64,000 nt of DNA from an uncultured Clostridia bacterium (GTDB lineage: Bacteria; Bacillota; Clostridia; Christensenellales; UBA1242), in assembly GCA_934793215.1 (NCBI GenBank), contig CAKVOP010000002.1, positions 124,001-188,000 of the forward strand, given 5' to 3'. A program made the position numbers and the translations under genes. Below the pieces are notes generated by a model. It saw only the letters and a program-made list of their open reading frames with translations. It ran no database searches and was not told the origin of the DNA. Below, piece by piece: positions 1-8,944 of the stretch (its first letter is position 1; each line of letters begins with the position of its first letter).

Positions 1-5
1 AAAAT

Positions 6-36
6 AAAAGACTTATTTTAAAACAAGTCTTTTTTA
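6..36. terminator. Rho-independent terminator, probably bidirectional
   Basis: A 9-bp stem (AAAAGACTT / AAGTCTTTT) with a 10-nt AT-rich loop is flanked by T-rich and A-rich tracts. It can end transcription of the minus-strand genes to its right and possibly of a gene left of the window. Confidence 0.6.
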
Positions 37-131
37 CAAGTAGTCAATCCAATTAATTAAAGTATTTGGAGCTTTTCTAACTCAAAATTTATTTCTTATT
101 TTCAAAAATCGTTTCGTATTTTTGGCTAAAA

Positions 132-512
132 TTATGAAAGTTTTTCGCTAAAAGTTAAGGAAACGCAAATTATAATAATCACAGCCATGACGGCCATAAT
201 CATTATTTGTCTTATTTTTTCGCCTAACAGTGTTCTTTTAAACTTTTTTACATAAACTTGTGTGTTTTTCTCGATATCATCTCTGGTTATAGATGAATAA
301 TTTATAAGTTTTGCAACATACAAATTAAATCTTTCATTAAACAAGGTGTAATACTCATGTTTGTAATTTATTATAAGCGCCACAATCCAATAAATCAAAG
401 TTGCAATGATTCCAACCAAAGCGAAATAAAGCATTCCCGACCAAAGCCCTGACAATGCAGAACACAAGCCGACAAATGCAACTGCTCCTATTGTAATAAA
501 AAAATTTTTCAT
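132..512 (-). CDS. Small membrane protein of unknown function
   Basis: About 126 residues, not recognised. The N-terminal half has two hydrophobic segments (about residues 4-25 and 28-48), a charged middle (about 50-95) and a final membrane segment (about 100-122). The start is taken as the ATG at 512 because AAAGG lies 5 nt upstream; a GTG two codons earlier falls inside that ribosome binding site. It lies downstream of another small membrane protein on the same strand, with a 38-bp repeat in the gap. No function can be given. Confidence 0.6.
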   Translation of the reverse strand: MKNFFITIGAVAFVGLCSALSGLWSGMLYFALVGIIATLIYWIVALIINYKHEYYTLFNERFNLYVAKLINYSSITRDDIEKNTQVYVKKFKRTLLGEKIRQIMIMAVMAVIIIICVSLTFSEKLS

Positions 513-530
513 ATGCACCTTTAAATCACG

Positions 531-568
531 ACTAGTATGTTATTTTTTTATATCAATTATAGACTAGT
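531..568 (-). repeat. 38-bp interspersed repeat, copy 1
   Basis: This copy reads on the minus strand. It begins ACTAGT and ends ATAACATACTAGT, with an imperfect inner inverted repeat (GATAT / ATAAC) and both outer ends ACTAGT. It fills most of the gap between two minus-strand membrane protein genes. Other copies are at 11223-11260, 33570-33607 and 45494-45531. Confidence 0.75.
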
Positions 569-571
569 GTA

Positions 572-871
572 CTACCCGTTTAAAATAATGGTTCTACCTT
601 GCAATATAAACAAAACAACGATAGTTACTACAAAAACAACATAGCAAACAATCCATGCCACGTGCCTATGTTTTTGCACCCACGAAAAAGCCACAATAAT
701 ACTCAAAAGATAAGCTATGGTTTGCCCAATTATATTAAAAATCGCTGAAACCGAAGTATTATTTTTTAACACCAAAGTTAATAGCAGAGAAACTGCAATA
801 CAACCTATTCCTATAAATGCAAAAAGTGCCAAAATTGAAGAAGGCTTTTTATTCTCGTTTTTACTATCCAT
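572..871 (-). CDS. Small three-TM membrane protein of unknown function
   Basis: A 99-residue protein with a short Lys/Asn-rich N-terminus followed by three hydrophobic segments (about residues 12-35, 42-63, 69-91). The start ATG is preceded by AAAGGA at good spacing. It sits 24 bp downstream of gap on the same strand and could be read through from it. I recognise no family. Confidence 0.6.
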   Translation of the reverse strand: MDSKNENKKPSSILALFAFIGIGCIAVSLLLTLVLKNNTSVSAIFNIIGQTIAYLLSIIVAFSWVQKHRHVAWIVCYVVFVVTIVVLFILQGRTIILNG

Positions 872-895
872 TTCAAATCCTTTCGTAATTTTGTT

Positions 896-1894
896 TTATT
901 TCATAATGTGCACGGCAAGATCAACAGTTTTGTTTGAATATCCCCACTCGTTGTCATACCAAGCCACAAGTTTCACAAAGCGTGGTGAAAGCATTATACC
1001 TGCATTAACATCAAAGATTGAAGTTCTTGCATCACCTATAAAGTCGGTCGAAACAACCGCGTCATCTGTCCAGCCTAACACACCTTTCATTTCTTCATTT
1101 GAAGCACGCTTGATTTCTTCTACTATCTCTTCATAAGAGGTATCCTTTGAAAGATTAACTGTTAAATCAACAACTGACACATCAAGCGTTGGAACTCTAA
1201 AACTCATTCCCGTAAGTTTACCTTTGAGAGATGGGATAACCTCTCCAACTGCTTTTGCAGCACCCGTTGAAGAAGGAATAATGTTTCCAGAAGCCGCTCT
1301 TCCTCCTCTCCAATCTTTTTTAGATGGCCCGTCAACCGTCAGTTGTGTTGCAGTAGTTGAATGAACAGTTGTCATAAGCCCGCTTTCAATACCAAATTTA
1401 TTATGAATAACTTTGGCAAGTGGCGCAAGACAATTTGTTGTGCAAGACGCATTAGACACGACATTTTCACCCTTGTATTCACTTTCGTTTACGCCCATTA
1501 CAAACATAGGCATATTTTTACCCGGTGCTGACACAACAACCTTTTTAGCTCCCGCGTCAAGGTGCATAATAGCATCTTCATATTTAGTAAATTTCCCAGT
1601 TGCTTCAACAACCACATCTACTTTATTTTCTCCCCAAGGGATTTGTCTAGGTTCTCTTTCTCCATAGAAAGAAATTGAATTTCCATTAACAACAAGTTTA
1701 TTGTTTTGCACCTCACATGTTCCCTTAAACGCACCATGTATTGAATCGTGCATCAGCATATATTGCCCATATTCAAGATCAATAAATGGGTCATTGATTG
1801 CAACCACTTCAACATCTTTTCTGTCAGCACAAATCCTCAAAACCAATCTGCCGATTCTTCCAAAACCATTAATACCAATTCTAATTTTTTTCAT
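896..1894 (-). CDS. gap: Glyceraldehyde-3-phosphate dehydrogenase (type I, phosphorylating)
   Basis: The product (332 aa) converts glyceraldehyde-3-phosphate, NAD+ and phosphate to 1,3-bisphosphoglycerate in cytoplasmic glycolysis. The Rossmann motif GINGFGRIGR is at residues 6-15, and the catalytic Cys sits in SNASCTTNCLAPLAKV near residue 152. The C-terminal catalytic signature WYDNEWGYSNKTVDL is present and the length is normal. The start is the ATG at 1894, with AGAGGGGG just upstream; an in-frame upstream start lies in front of that site. The gene is not in the usual gap-pgk-tpi cluster here, since its neighbours are unrelated membrane protein genes. Confidence 0.96.
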   Translation of the reverse strand: MKKIRIGINGFGRIGRLVLRICADRKDVEVVAINDPFIDLEYGQYMLMHDSIHGAFKGTCEVQNNKLVVNGNSISFYGEREPRQIPWGENKVDVVVEATGKFTKYEDAIMHLDAGAKKVVVSAPGKNMPMFVMGVNESEYKGENVVSNASCTTNCLAPLAKVIHNKFGIESGLMTTVHSTTATQLTVDGPSKKDWRGGRAASGNIIPSSTGAAKAVGEVIPSLKGKLTGMSFRVPTLDVSVVDLTVNLSKDTSYEEIVEEIKRASNEEMKGVLGWTDDAVVSTDFIGDARTSIFDVNAGIMLSPRFVKLVAWYDNEWGYSNKTVDLAVHIMK

Positions 1895-1954
1895 ATTTCC
1901 CCCTCTCAACTATTTTTGGCTAAATTAATAAAAATTAAAAATCTTTTGTATGAT

Positions 1955-2728
1955 TTATTCAGCTAAATCTGCTTTCTTATTGTGCTTCTTGCCAACTTCA
2001 CAATTAAAACCTACCATGACCATCATTATGAAAATGACTGCCAAGCAAATTACATCAAGACAAACCAGCAAAAGACCACCAATAATTTGTACCTTTGTAA
2101 ATAAGCACACACAAATTGTTGTAACTAATGCCACAACCAATGCAACGAACGCAGTAATTGAGCACATAAGTATTGTCTTATTATCACGCTCTGCTTTTAC
2201 TTGTTCCCCTTTCGTTTCAACAGCTTCTGTTGTAAGCCCTTTCCATCTATCAACTCTAGTGGCATAACTCAAATCATGCGTTTGCGATAAAACCGCTCCA
2301 ATATCCTCGTTAAATTTTATTACAGAAGTGTCTCCCTCATAAAGTTTTACACCGAGGCACAATTTTAGTATTTTCTGCCACAATTTATGGAAAAATCCCC
2401 CGAATTTACTTCTTTTTTGTTTGCAAACTGCAATGTCTTCCTTACACGTATAGAATTTAGTGAATTCCTCGAATGTTATTGGTTTTCTCAAAACCATAAC
2501 CTCTCCCTCTTGCAAATTCAAAGATAAGGCGTTCAAAATTTCTTCTCGTTTGGAATTATCATCGAATTCAACAATAGTTATATTTTCACTATCTAAAAAG
2601 TCAAGTTGTTCTCTTTGAGACTTTTTGATTCCAACAAAAACCATAATGTCTTGATTCCCGTTAATATTCGCAAGCAACTTATTAAATTTTTCTGCTTTAT
2701 CCGTTATTGGGACTAAAACATTTATCAT
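1955..2728 (-). CDS. Membrane-anchored protein with a degenerate glycosyltransferase-2-like N-terminus
   Basis: About 257 residues. The first ~100 residues (VLVPITDKAEKFNKLLANI) resemble the opening of family 2 glycosyltransferases, but I see no DxD motif, so catalysis is doubtful. Two long hydrophobic segments follow near residues 188-212 and 216-240, with a charged cytoplasmic end. The start is the ATG at 2728: GAGGTGA lies 2-8 nt upstream, and the in-frame GTG at 2734 belongs to that site. It is 7 bp downstream of rpiB and probably in the ywlE-rpiB operon. The family link is tentative. Confidence 0.5.
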   Translation of the reverse strand: MINVLVPITDKAEKFNKLLANINGNQDIMVFVGIKKSQREQLDFLDSENITIVEFDDNSKREEILNALSLNLQEGEVMVLRKPITFEEFTKFYTCKEDIAVCKQKRSKFGGFFHKLWQKILKLCLGVKLYEGDTSVIKFNEDIGAVLSQTHDLSYATRVDRWKGLTTEAVETKGEQVKAERDNKTILMCSITAFVALVVALVTTICVCLFTKVQIIGGLLLVCLDVICLAVIFIMMVMVGFNCEVGKKHNKKADLAE

Positions 2729-2735
2729 ATTCACC

Positions 2736-3158
2736 TCAATATTTTTTTATTCTTCTTGCGTGTCTTCCGCCTTCAAAATCTGTTGTAAGGAAAACTTTTA
2801 TTATTTTAATTGCTTTGCGTGGGCTAGTGTATCTTCCAGACAAACAAAGAACGTTTGCATCATTGTGGCGTCTGGCAAGTGAAGCAAAGTTCTCGTCCAT
2901 ACAAAGTGCTGCTCTTATTTTTGGGTTACGATTAGCAACGATACTCATGCCTATCCCCGTACCGCAAATGTAAATTCCAACATTTCTAGGATCTTCAAGC
3001 ACTTTTGCATTACCCGCTTTTGCAAAATCTGGATAGTCATCAAGTTGTTCTCTTGAATAGCACCCCACATCGATTGCAATAATATTTTCTTTATTAAAAA
3101 ACTTTTTTATTTCCTCTTTTAAAGGATAGCCGGCATGGTCACTTGCTAAAATTATCAT
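2736..3158 (-). CDS. rpiB: Ribose-5-phosphate isomerase B (RpiB/LacAB family)
   Basis: Interconverts ribose-5-phosphate and ribulose-5-phosphate in the non-oxidative pentose phosphate pathway. The 140-residue length is typical. The N-terminal substrate motif ASDHAGY (residues 5-11) and the catalytic region YICGTGIGMSIVANR (about 62-76), containing the active-site Cys, are intact. GGAGG precedes the ATG. It follows ywlE by 1 bp, the same ywlE-ywlF order as in Bacillus subtilis, which supports a shared operon. Confidence 0.95.
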   Translation of the reverse strand: MIILASDHAGYPLKEEIKKFFNKENIIAIDVGCYSREQLDDYPDFAKAGNAKVLEDPRNVGIYICGTGIGMSIVANRNPKIRAALCMDENFASLARRHNDANVLCLSGRYTSPRKAIKIIKVFLTTDFEGGRHARRIKKY

Positions 3159-3159
3159 A

Positions 3160-3582
3160 TTACCTCCACTTTTTAATCAGTTCAATCAATTTTTTTATGC
3201 CATTGTTTATCATCAGTGAAACTCTTTCATAAGTAACTTCATCTCCACCAAATGGGTCAGGGACATCTTGCCCTATAAGAGAAGAAAAACTTATAACCTT
3301 TTCACTGCGTATCATTTGTTTGTGTGCATCTGTAAGCGCAACATAAATCGTTTTTTTATCTATTTTGTTCAATTTAACAGATTTTCGACTCCGTTGAGTT
3401 ACCCCCAAATTTTTTAAGGCACGCTTTGTCTCATTTGTTACTTGTTCTCCCGTTGCATAAAGACCGCGTGATGACACTTTGACATCTTCTATATTTTGCT
3501 CTTTTAGATATTTTTTAGTCAAAGCCTCAGCCATTACGGAACGACAAGTATTACCTGTGCAAACAAAGCATATCTTAATCAT
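3160..3582 (-). CDS. ywlE: Low-molecular-weight phosphatase, YwlE-like (protein-arginine or tyrosine phosphatase)
   Basis: A cytoplasmic low-molecular-weight phosphatase of 140 residues. The P-loop CTGNTCRS is at residues 8-15 and the general-acid motif DPFGG is near 109-113. Thr in the loop (CTGNTCR) is the residue that in B. subtilis YwlE favours phosphoarginine over phosphotyrosine, so arginine phosphatase activity is the better guess. I see no McsB kinase in the window. It is the first gene of the ywlE-rpiB unit; a weak promoter (TTGTTT, 16 bp, TAAACT) lies just upstream. Confidence 0.88.
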   Translation of the reverse strand: MIKICFVCTGNTCRSVMAEALTKKYLKEQNIEDVKVSSRGLYATGEQVTNETKRALKNLGVTQRSRKSVKLNKIDKKTIYVALTDAHKQMIRSEKVISFSSLIGQDVPDPFGGDEVTYERVSLMINNGIKKLIELIKKWR

Positions 3583-3631
3583 AGCACCTCTTGCAAATTT
3601 AGTTTAACACAAAGAGTAAAAAAAACAAAAT

Positions 3632-3661
3632 AAAATTGCAAGTTAATCCTTGCAATTTTTA
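3632..3661 (-). terminator. Terminator after rsfS
   Basis: A perfect 11-bp stem (AAAATTGCAAG / CTTGCAATTTT) with a 6-nt loop, followed on the minus strand by a T-rich run. It separates rsfS from the ywlE operon. Confidence 0.8.
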
Positions 3662-3708
3662 TTTTTTAAAATATAAAATATAAACTTATTTCTTATTTTT
3701 TATAATTT

Positions 3709-4026
3709 TTAGTTAAGATTTATCTTTTTATTTTTCCATAGTTTGTCAAGATTGTATTTGTCACGCATTGAAGGAATAAATGAATGAATGAGCACTTGTC
3801 CAAGATCAAAAATTATCCATTCCCCCTTATTAAAGCCTTCTGGCATTTCTTCAAGTCCAAGTTCATTAGCAAGGTTATATGCAAATTTTTTGTTATTTGC
3901 GACATTTGAAAGTGTCACAACAAAAATATAATCATAGTCCTCCGTTTCCTTCGAAACATCATAGAGTGCTATATCTTTGCATTTTTTCTCGGTTAAATAT
4001 TCTTGTATCTCTTTCAAATTTTCCAT
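3709..4026 (-). CDS. rsfS: Ribosomal silencing factor RsfS
   Basis: RsfS (DUF143/Iojap family) binds ribosomal protein uL14 and blocks subunit joining when nutrients are short. The 105-residue product carries the family motifs: DIALYDVS near the N-terminus, a D-Y-I-F-V-V-T strand, and GEWIIFDLGQVLIHSF followed by R-x2-YNLDKLW. AGGGAG lies 6 nt before the ATG. In most Firmicutes it follows obg-yhbY-nadD-yqeK; here it is near obg-yhbY but nadD and yqeK are absent, and it has its own promoter and terminator. Confidence 0.94.
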   Translation of the reverse strand: MENLKEIQEYLTEKKCKDIALYDVSKETEDYDYIFVVTLSNVANNKKFAYNLANELGLEEMPEGFNKGEWIIFDLGQVLIHSFIPSMRDKYNLDKLWKNKKINLN

Positions 4027-4058
4027 AATGAACTCCCTAAAAGGTATTTGCTTATTTA

Positions 4059-4087
4059 AGTATAACTTTAAAAAGTGTTAATGTCAA
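4059..4087 (-). promoter_or_regulatory. SigA-type promoter of rsfS
   Basis: On the minus strand TTGACA (4087-4082) and TATACT (4064-4059) are separated by exactly 17 bp, about 33 bp before the rsfS start. Confidence 0.75.
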
Positions 4088-4162
4088 ATAAAATCCAAGA
4101 TTTACTATTAATATTCCCCTTTTTTCGCGATTTAAAATACAAAATTAAGGCAATAAATTAAT

Positions 4163-4957
4163 ATGAGAAAATTTAATTCTATATTTAAAATTATTTTGGA
4201 AAGTTTGCTTATATTCACGATCTTTTTCATTTGGCTCAATTTTTATATAAAAAGCAAAACATTTGCTTTGATTATATCACTCTTTTTAACGGCTATAATA
4301 GAAGGTATTTCACAAGGTGCACGACGCACTAAAAATGACAAATCTTCATTAAAGGAAAAAGAGCAACTAGATGCAGAAAAAATGTTTATGTCACTTATAA
4401 AAAGCGGTAAAAGCAGTGATTTTTTTATTAAAATGTTTTCTTCGCGGTATAGCAAAGTCCAGAGAGAAAAAAACGCCATCATACTTGAAAAAAATCACGA
4501 AAAAATTGCTTTTTACCCTTTATTAAAATATCAAAAAATTGGGCAAGATGACATTGTTTTAGTAATGAACAAATTAATTAAAATAAATCCTACAAAGATC
4601 ATTATTATTTGTGGCGATACAGAACCCAAATTAAAGGATTTTGTAAAAAGTTATTCAAGCGAGATCACAATTTTAGATAAATACCAAACTTACGCATCAC
4701 TATATAAAGAATTTGATTTTTATCCTATAATTGAGGATAATATAAAACCACCTAGGCAATCATTCAAAACAATTTTATCTTCATTTTTTAACCATTCTCA
4801 TGCACGAGGATTTATAGTATCTGCCTTATTTTTGCTCTTGGGCAGTTATTTCACTAAAATGAACTTATATTATCTTATTAGCACTTCCATTCTCTTGTTT
4901 TTTGGTCTTATTTGTCTATTTAACAAAAAAGAAAAGGTCGAAGCCTTTTCCTTTTAG
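4163..4957 (+). CDS. Membrane protein of unknown function with a central soluble domain
   Basis: A 264-residue protein. Two hydrophobic segments lie near the N-terminus (about 9-28 and 33-50), a soluble domain spans about 60-210, and two more segments lie near 217-233 and 236-254. The soluble part contains KIIIICGDTEP after a helix, which could be a restriction-endonuclease-like or Rossmann-like fold, but I cannot name it. The ribosome binding site is weak (AAGG 13 nt upstream). It is the only plus-strand gene among minus-strand neighbours. A hairpin overlaps its 3' end. Confidence 0.6.
   Translation: MRKFNSIFKIILESLLIFTIFFIWLNFYIKSKTFALIISLFLTAIIEGISQGARRTKNDKSSLKEKEQLDAEKMFMSLIKSGKSSDFFIKMFSSRYSKVQREKNAIILEKNHEKIAFYPLLKYQKIGQDDIVLVMNKLIKINPTKIIIICGDTEPKLKDFVKSYSSEITILDKYQTYASLYKEFDFYPIIEDNIKPPRQSFKTILSSFFNHSHARGFIVSALFLLLGSYFTKMNLYYLISTSILLFFGLICLFNKKEKVEAFSF
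4931..4956 (+). terminator. Terminator overlapping the end of the preceding CDS
   Basis: A 7-bp stem (GAAAAGG / CCTTTTC) with a 6-nt loop followed by CTTTTAG. It lies inside the last codons of the plus-strand membrane protein. Confidence 0.45.
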
Positions 4958-4980
4958 AGTCTTAAATTAAATGGGTTAAT

Positions 4981-5277
4981 TTAAACAAGTTCAATATGTT
5001 TAAAATCTTTTTTAGACGATTTTCTGTAAATGATAACTTTTCCTCCAATAACTTGTACCGGATCCGCATTTGTAAGTTTGCAAATTTCCACCATAGCCTC
5101 TTTGGGTGTAAGTTCACAATTATTCAAAATGTGAATCTTAACAAGTTCTCGAGCCTCTAACAATCCCTCAATGGTTTGTACTGAATTCTCGCTTATACCC
5201 TCTTTGCCAATTTGCATAACTGGTTCAAGTGCATTGCCTAACCCTCTCAAAAATGCTCTTTGTTTTGTTGTAATCAT
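4981..5277 (-). CDS. yhbY: RNA-binding protein YhbY (CRM domain)
   Basis: A 98-residue single CRM-domain protein, a family associated with pre-50S ribosome particles. It opens with the typical ITTKQRAFLRGLGNALEP, has the basic GKEG loop (GxxG type) near residues 24-27, and ends with V-I-G-G-K-V-I-I-Y-R. AAAGGAG is upstream of the ATG. It lies 83 bp downstream of obg on the same strand, the conserved obg-yhbY order, so it is likely co-transcribed with it. Confidence 0.93.
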   Translation of the reverse strand: MITTKQRAFLRGLGNALEPVMQIGKEGISENSVQTIEGLLEARELVKIHILNNCELTPKEAMVEICKLTNADPVQVIGGKVIIYRKSSKKDFKHIELV

Positions 5278-5360
5278 ACATTCACTCCTTTATAAAATGT
5301 TTAATACTGTATTTTAAATTTCAAATAGTTCGTTTTTATTAGTAACGAGGTTTTACCCTT

Positions 5361-6629
5361 TTACTCATAAAACTCAAACTCAATGTCCTTAATTTTAACA
5401 GTGTCGCCATTTTTTATTCCTTTTTCTTTAAGAAGATCTATTACTCCCATTTCCTGCAAAGTCTTTTGAAAATATGCAAAAGACCTTGTGTCTGATAAGA
5501 AGACTCCCCTTACAAAGTTATCAATCTTACCACCAGAAACAATGAATGCTCCCTCATCATTACGCTTAATTTCAAGAGAATCTATATCTTTTTTATCAAA
5601 ATCAAATTCTTCTACTTGTGCAGGAGCTTTCCTTGGAAGCGTCGATAATTTTTCGAGTGTTTTCAATTTAATATTTTCAATTCCAGCATATGTAGCTCCT
5701 GAAATTTCCATTGGAACCACCCCCGTTTCTTTTATAAAACGAGCACGCCTTTCCGCCAGGGTCTCTTCATCTATAAGGTCTATTTTTGACAAAATAACAA
5801 TTTGTGGGGTAGAAGCAATTTCCTTACTATACTTCGCAAGCTCTTCGTTAATAATTTTGTAGTCTTCTACGAAGTCCCTTCCGTCACTTTGAGAGACATC
5901 GACAAGGTGCAAAATGAGTCTTACTCTTTCTACATGCCTTAAAAAGTAGTGTCCTAAACCTTGCCCTTCGCTCGCTCCCTCAATAAGACCTGGTATATCA
6001 GCTACAACAAAAGTTTGTCCCTTAACCTCACAAACGCCCAAATTAGGATAAAGCGTTGTGAAAGGATAATTTGCTATTTTAGGATTTGCATTTGAAATGC
6101 ACGACAAAAGAGTACTTTTCCCAGCGTTTGGAAAGCCTACAAGCCCAACATCGGCAATAGTTTTTAGTTCCAAAAGGACTTCTCTTTGTTTTGTAACTTC
6201 CCCCGCTTGCGAATAATGAGGTGCTTGCTTTATAGAGGATTTATAATATGCATTACCATGTCCTCCTTGACCGCCCTTAAGTGCAACAAAACGCATTTCG
6301 TTTTCATGCATATCTGCGATAATTTTGTCGGTTTCTGTATCTTTTATCACCGTTCCACATGGCACTTTAATTAAAGTGTCCTTTCCATTGGCTCCAGTTC
6401 GTAATTTTTGAGAGCCATTTTCTCCGTCGCCCGCAACAAATTTTTTATGAAATCTAAAATCATAAAGGGTATTCATGTTTTGGTCAGCGACAAATATTAC
6501 GCTACCACCGTTTCCGCCTTCACCTCCATCTGGCCCGCCATTTGCAGTTTGTGCGTTACGCAAAAAAGAGGACGAACCATTTCCGCCATTTCCTGCTTTT
6601 ATTGTGATTTTTACTCTATCTAAAAACAT
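5361..6629 (-). CDS. obg: GTPase Obg (CgtA), ribosome assembly
   Basis: An essential GTPase acting in late 50S assembly and stress signalling. The 422-residue product has all three Obg domains: the Gly-rich N-terminal Obg fold (residues 1-158, with NGGNGSSSF and PDGGEGGNGG), the GTPase domain with G1 GFPNAGKST, switch II DIPGLIEGA and G4 LSKID, and the C-terminal OCT domain (about 345-422). AAGAGGAAAG lies before the ATG. It leads the obg-yhbY unit. Confidence 0.97.
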   Translation of the reverse strand: MFLDRVKITIKAGNGGNGSSSFLRNAQTANGGPDGGEGGNGGSVIFVADQNMNTLYDFRFHKKFVAGDGENGSQKLRTGANGKDTLIKVPCGTVIKDTETDKIIADMHENEMRFVALKGGQGGHGNAYYKSSIKQAPHYSQAGEVTKQREVLLELKTIADVGLVGFPNAGKSTLLSCISNANPKIANYPFTTLYPNLGVCEVKGQTFVVADIPGLIEGASEGQGLGHYFLRHVERVRLILHLVDVSQSDGRDFVEDYKIINEELAKYSKEIASTPQIVILSKIDLIDEETLAERRARFIKETGVVPMEISGATYAGIENIKLKTLEKLSTLPRKAPAQVEEFDFDKKDIDSLEIKRNDEGAFIVSGGKIDNFVRGVFLSDTRSFAYFQKTLQEMGVIDLLKEKGIKNGDTVKIKDIEFEFYE

Positions 6630-6782
6630 ATTTTCTTTCCTCTTTTTTAAATTATAGCCACAAATTATGTGAGGTTTTGCTTCTACTTTTTAATTAAATA
6701 ATGAATTGGATTTAATTAGGTTGATTACTGCAATAATTTTAACAAGTTCAATATCTTGTGTATAGTATGCACATTCAAGATA

Positions 6783-7400
6783 CTACTTATTGATTTTCTT
6801 GCAAATACTCCTAAATGGACATTTATCACATTCAGGGCGTTGCGATTTGCAAATATACCTACCAAAATGCACGAGTTGCAAGTGCAACTTACTCCAATCT
6901 TCGCGTTTGAATTTATCCATAAGTGCTTTTTCACACTTAAATGGGTCATTCGTTTTTACAAGTCCAAGGCGATTTGATGTTCGCAAAACATGAGTGTCAA
7001 CCGCTATTGCATCACCTTTAAATGCTTCACCAATAACAACGTTTGCAGTCTTTCGGCCGACTCCTGCAAGAGTTTGCAACTCCTCTACACTTTGAGGAAC
7101 CTCACCGCCAAACCTATCAATCAAATCTTTGCTCAATGCCAAAATATTTTTCGCCTTATTATGATAGAATCCACAAGAATGTATCTTTTCTTCCAATTCT
7201 TCCTGTGAAAGCATCAACATCTTTTGAGGCGTCCCGTACTCTTTAAACAGCTTTCTCGTAACCATGCATACACGCTTGTCTGTGCATTGAGCAGAAAGCA
7301 CCACTGCAACTAAAAGTTGGTATGGTGATTCATATTCAAGTTCGCACTTTGGAGCAGGAAACAGATTATCTAATTCTTCCTTTATTTGTTTGGTATCCAT
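6783..7400 (-). CDS. nth: Endonuclease III (DNA glycosylase/AP lyase)
   Basis: Removes oxidised pyrimidines and cleaves at AP sites in base excision repair. The 205-residue protein has the helix-hairpin-helix motif with the catalytic Lys (LAGVGRKTANVV), the catalytic Asp in VDTHVLRTSNRLGL, and the C-terminal 4Fe-4S site with spacing C-x6-C-x2-C-x5-C (CKSQRPECDKCPFRSIC). It is 19 bp downstream of lysS and most likely co-transcribed with it. Confidence 0.96.
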   Translation of the reverse strand: MDTKQIKEELDNLFPAPKCELEYESPYQLLVAVVLSAQCTDKRVCMVTRKLFKEYGTPQKMLMLSQEELEEKIHSCGFYHNKAKNILALSKDLIDRFGGEVPQSVEELQTLAGVGRKTANVVIGEAFKGDAIAVDTHVLRTSNRLGLVKTNDPFKCEKALMDKFKREDWSKLHLQLVHFGRYICKSQRPECDKCPFRSICKKINK

Positions 7401-7419
7401 TTGTTACTCTTCAACCTTT

Positions 7420-8886
7420 TTATTTCATGAGTGGGAATAAAACAACATCACGAATTGATGGTTGGTCAAATATAAGCATAAGAAGTCTATCAAGTCCACA
7501 ACCAAGACCACTAATTGGAGGCATACCATGTTCCATAGCAAGCATAAACCCTTCATCAAGATCCATTGTTTCATCATCACCCTGCTTCTTTGCTTCAAGT
7601 TGATCTTCAAACGCTTTTCTTTGTTGAATTGGATTGACAAGTTCACTATACGCTTTACAAAGTTCTGTTCCCATTACAACGACTTGGAAAACATCAATAA
7701 TTCTTTCATCTTTGTCATTTCTTCTGGCTAGAGGAATGAGAGATGCAGGATAATTATAAAGAATTGTAGGCTGAACTATATTTTCACGAATTTTTTTCTT
7801 ATACACAAAGTCTACAATTTGGCTGATTGAATGATAATCTTCAAGGTCTGCCATTGTAAACAATCCAGCAGATACAATCTTGTTTTTAAATTCAACAGGA
7901 TCACTTTCTGCAAGGAAATCAAACCCAAATATTTCTCGCATCGATTCAACATAATTGATTCTATCAAAATTTTCTTTCCCGAAATCAAGAACGACGCCAT
8001 CTTTTTCTATTGTCGTTTTTCCAGTAAGTTCAAGTAGCAAATTTTTAATAAAGCCTTGAAAGAATTTAATATTATCTTCGAAATTCCAATAAGAAGCGTA
8101 CCATTCAACTTGCGTAAATTCTTGCAAGTGTTGCGTATCCATTCCTTCATTTCTAAAACATTTCGCCACTTCAAAAACTCTATCATATCCGCCCGCTATG
8201 CATTGTTTTAAGTAAGTTTCAGGTGCTATTCGCAAATTGCATTCAAGGTCAAGTGCGTTGTGGTGAGTATAAAATGGTCTCGCACTTGCTCCGCATACAG
8301 CCGTTTGAAGAATTGGAGTTTCAACTTCCAAAAATCCATGTTCCCCAAGATATTTTCTTAAAAATGCAAGCAATTTACTTCTGCCAATAAACACCTTTCT
8401 TGCGTCTTCGTTAGTGATTAAATCAAGGTATCTTTGACGATATTTAGCTTCAGTGTCGGTAAGTCCATGAAACTTTTCTGGAAGTGGTCGAAGAGTTTTT
8501 GATAAAAGAGTGATTTTTTCACATTTAACAGTCACTTCTCCAGTTTGCGTCAAATAGACCTCGCCTTCTACTCCAACGAAATCGGCAATGTCAATCATCT
8601 TTTTATAAAAATCATATTCTTCTTCACTGAGTTCATTTCGACCAACAGAAACTTGAATCTTTGCTATTAAATCACGAATTTGAATGAACCCGAATTTACC
8701 CATTACGCGTTTAAAAACAATACGACCAGCGACTTTAACTCTTTCACCCACTTTTTCTCTTGCTCCGGCAATAGTGCAAGTTCTTTCGAATTTTTCTTTG
8801 TATGGAATTTCTCCCATTTCTTTCAAATCTTCAATTTTCTTTCTACGAATATCAACTTCGTTTGACAGCATTTGTGTATCAGCCAT
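7420..8886 (-). CDS. lysS: Lysyl-tRNA synthetase, class II
   Basis: Charges tRNA-Lys. The product is 488 residues from the ATG at 8886, which has AAAGGAG 6 nt upstream. An in-frame upstream TTG at 8934 overlaps the promoter -35 and is rejected. An N-terminal OB-fold (about 45-150) precedes the class II core with motif 2 FRNEGMDTQHLQEFTQVEWY and motif 3 GCGLDRLLMLIFDQPSIRDVVLFP. It is the first gene of a lysS-nth unit. I found no T-box leader; the 5' UTR is only about 15 nt. Confidence 0.97.
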   Translation of the reverse strand: MADTQMLSNEVDIRRKKIEDLKEMGEIPYKEKFERTCTIAGAREKVGERVKVAGRIVFKRVMGKFGFIQIRDLIAKIQVSVGRNELSEEEYDFYKKMIDIADFVGVEGEVYLTQTGEVTVKCEKITLLSKTLRPLPEKFHGLTDTEAKYRQRYLDLITNEDARKVFIGRSKLLAFLRKYLGEHGFLEVETPILQTAVCGASARPFYTHHNALDLECNLRIAPETYLKQCIAGGYDRVFEVAKCFRNEGMDTQHLQEFTQVEWYASYWNFEDNIKFFQGFIKNLLLELTGKTTIEKDGVVLDFGKENFDRINYVESMREIFGFDFLAESDPVEFKNKIVSAGLFTMADLEDYHSISQIVDFVYKKKIRENIVQPTILYNYPASLIPLARRNDKDERIIDVFQVVVMGTELCKAYSELVNPIQQRKAFEDQLEAKKQGDDETMDLDEGFMLAMEHGMPPISGLGCGLDRLLMLIFDQPSIRDVVLFPLMK

Positions 8887-8905
8887 TTTTTTCTCCTTTG
8901 CTAAA

Positions 8906-8934
8906 AAGATACCATATATTTGTAAATATGTCAA
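8906..8934 (-). promoter_or_regulatory. SigA-type promoter of lysS-nth
   Basis: Minus strand TTGACA (8934-8929), 17 bp, TATCTT (8911-8906), about 20 bp before the lysS ATG. Confidence 0.75.
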
Positions 8935-8944
8935 TTAATTGCGA

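Noticed and set aside
717..1136. Plus-strand 139-residue frame across the small membrane gene and gap
   Set aside because: It is antisense to gap and another gene and shows no coding character.
8887..8934. Longer lysS starting at the in-frame TTG
   Set aside because: That start lies in the -35 box of the lysS promoter; the ATG at 8886 has an ideal ribosome binding site.
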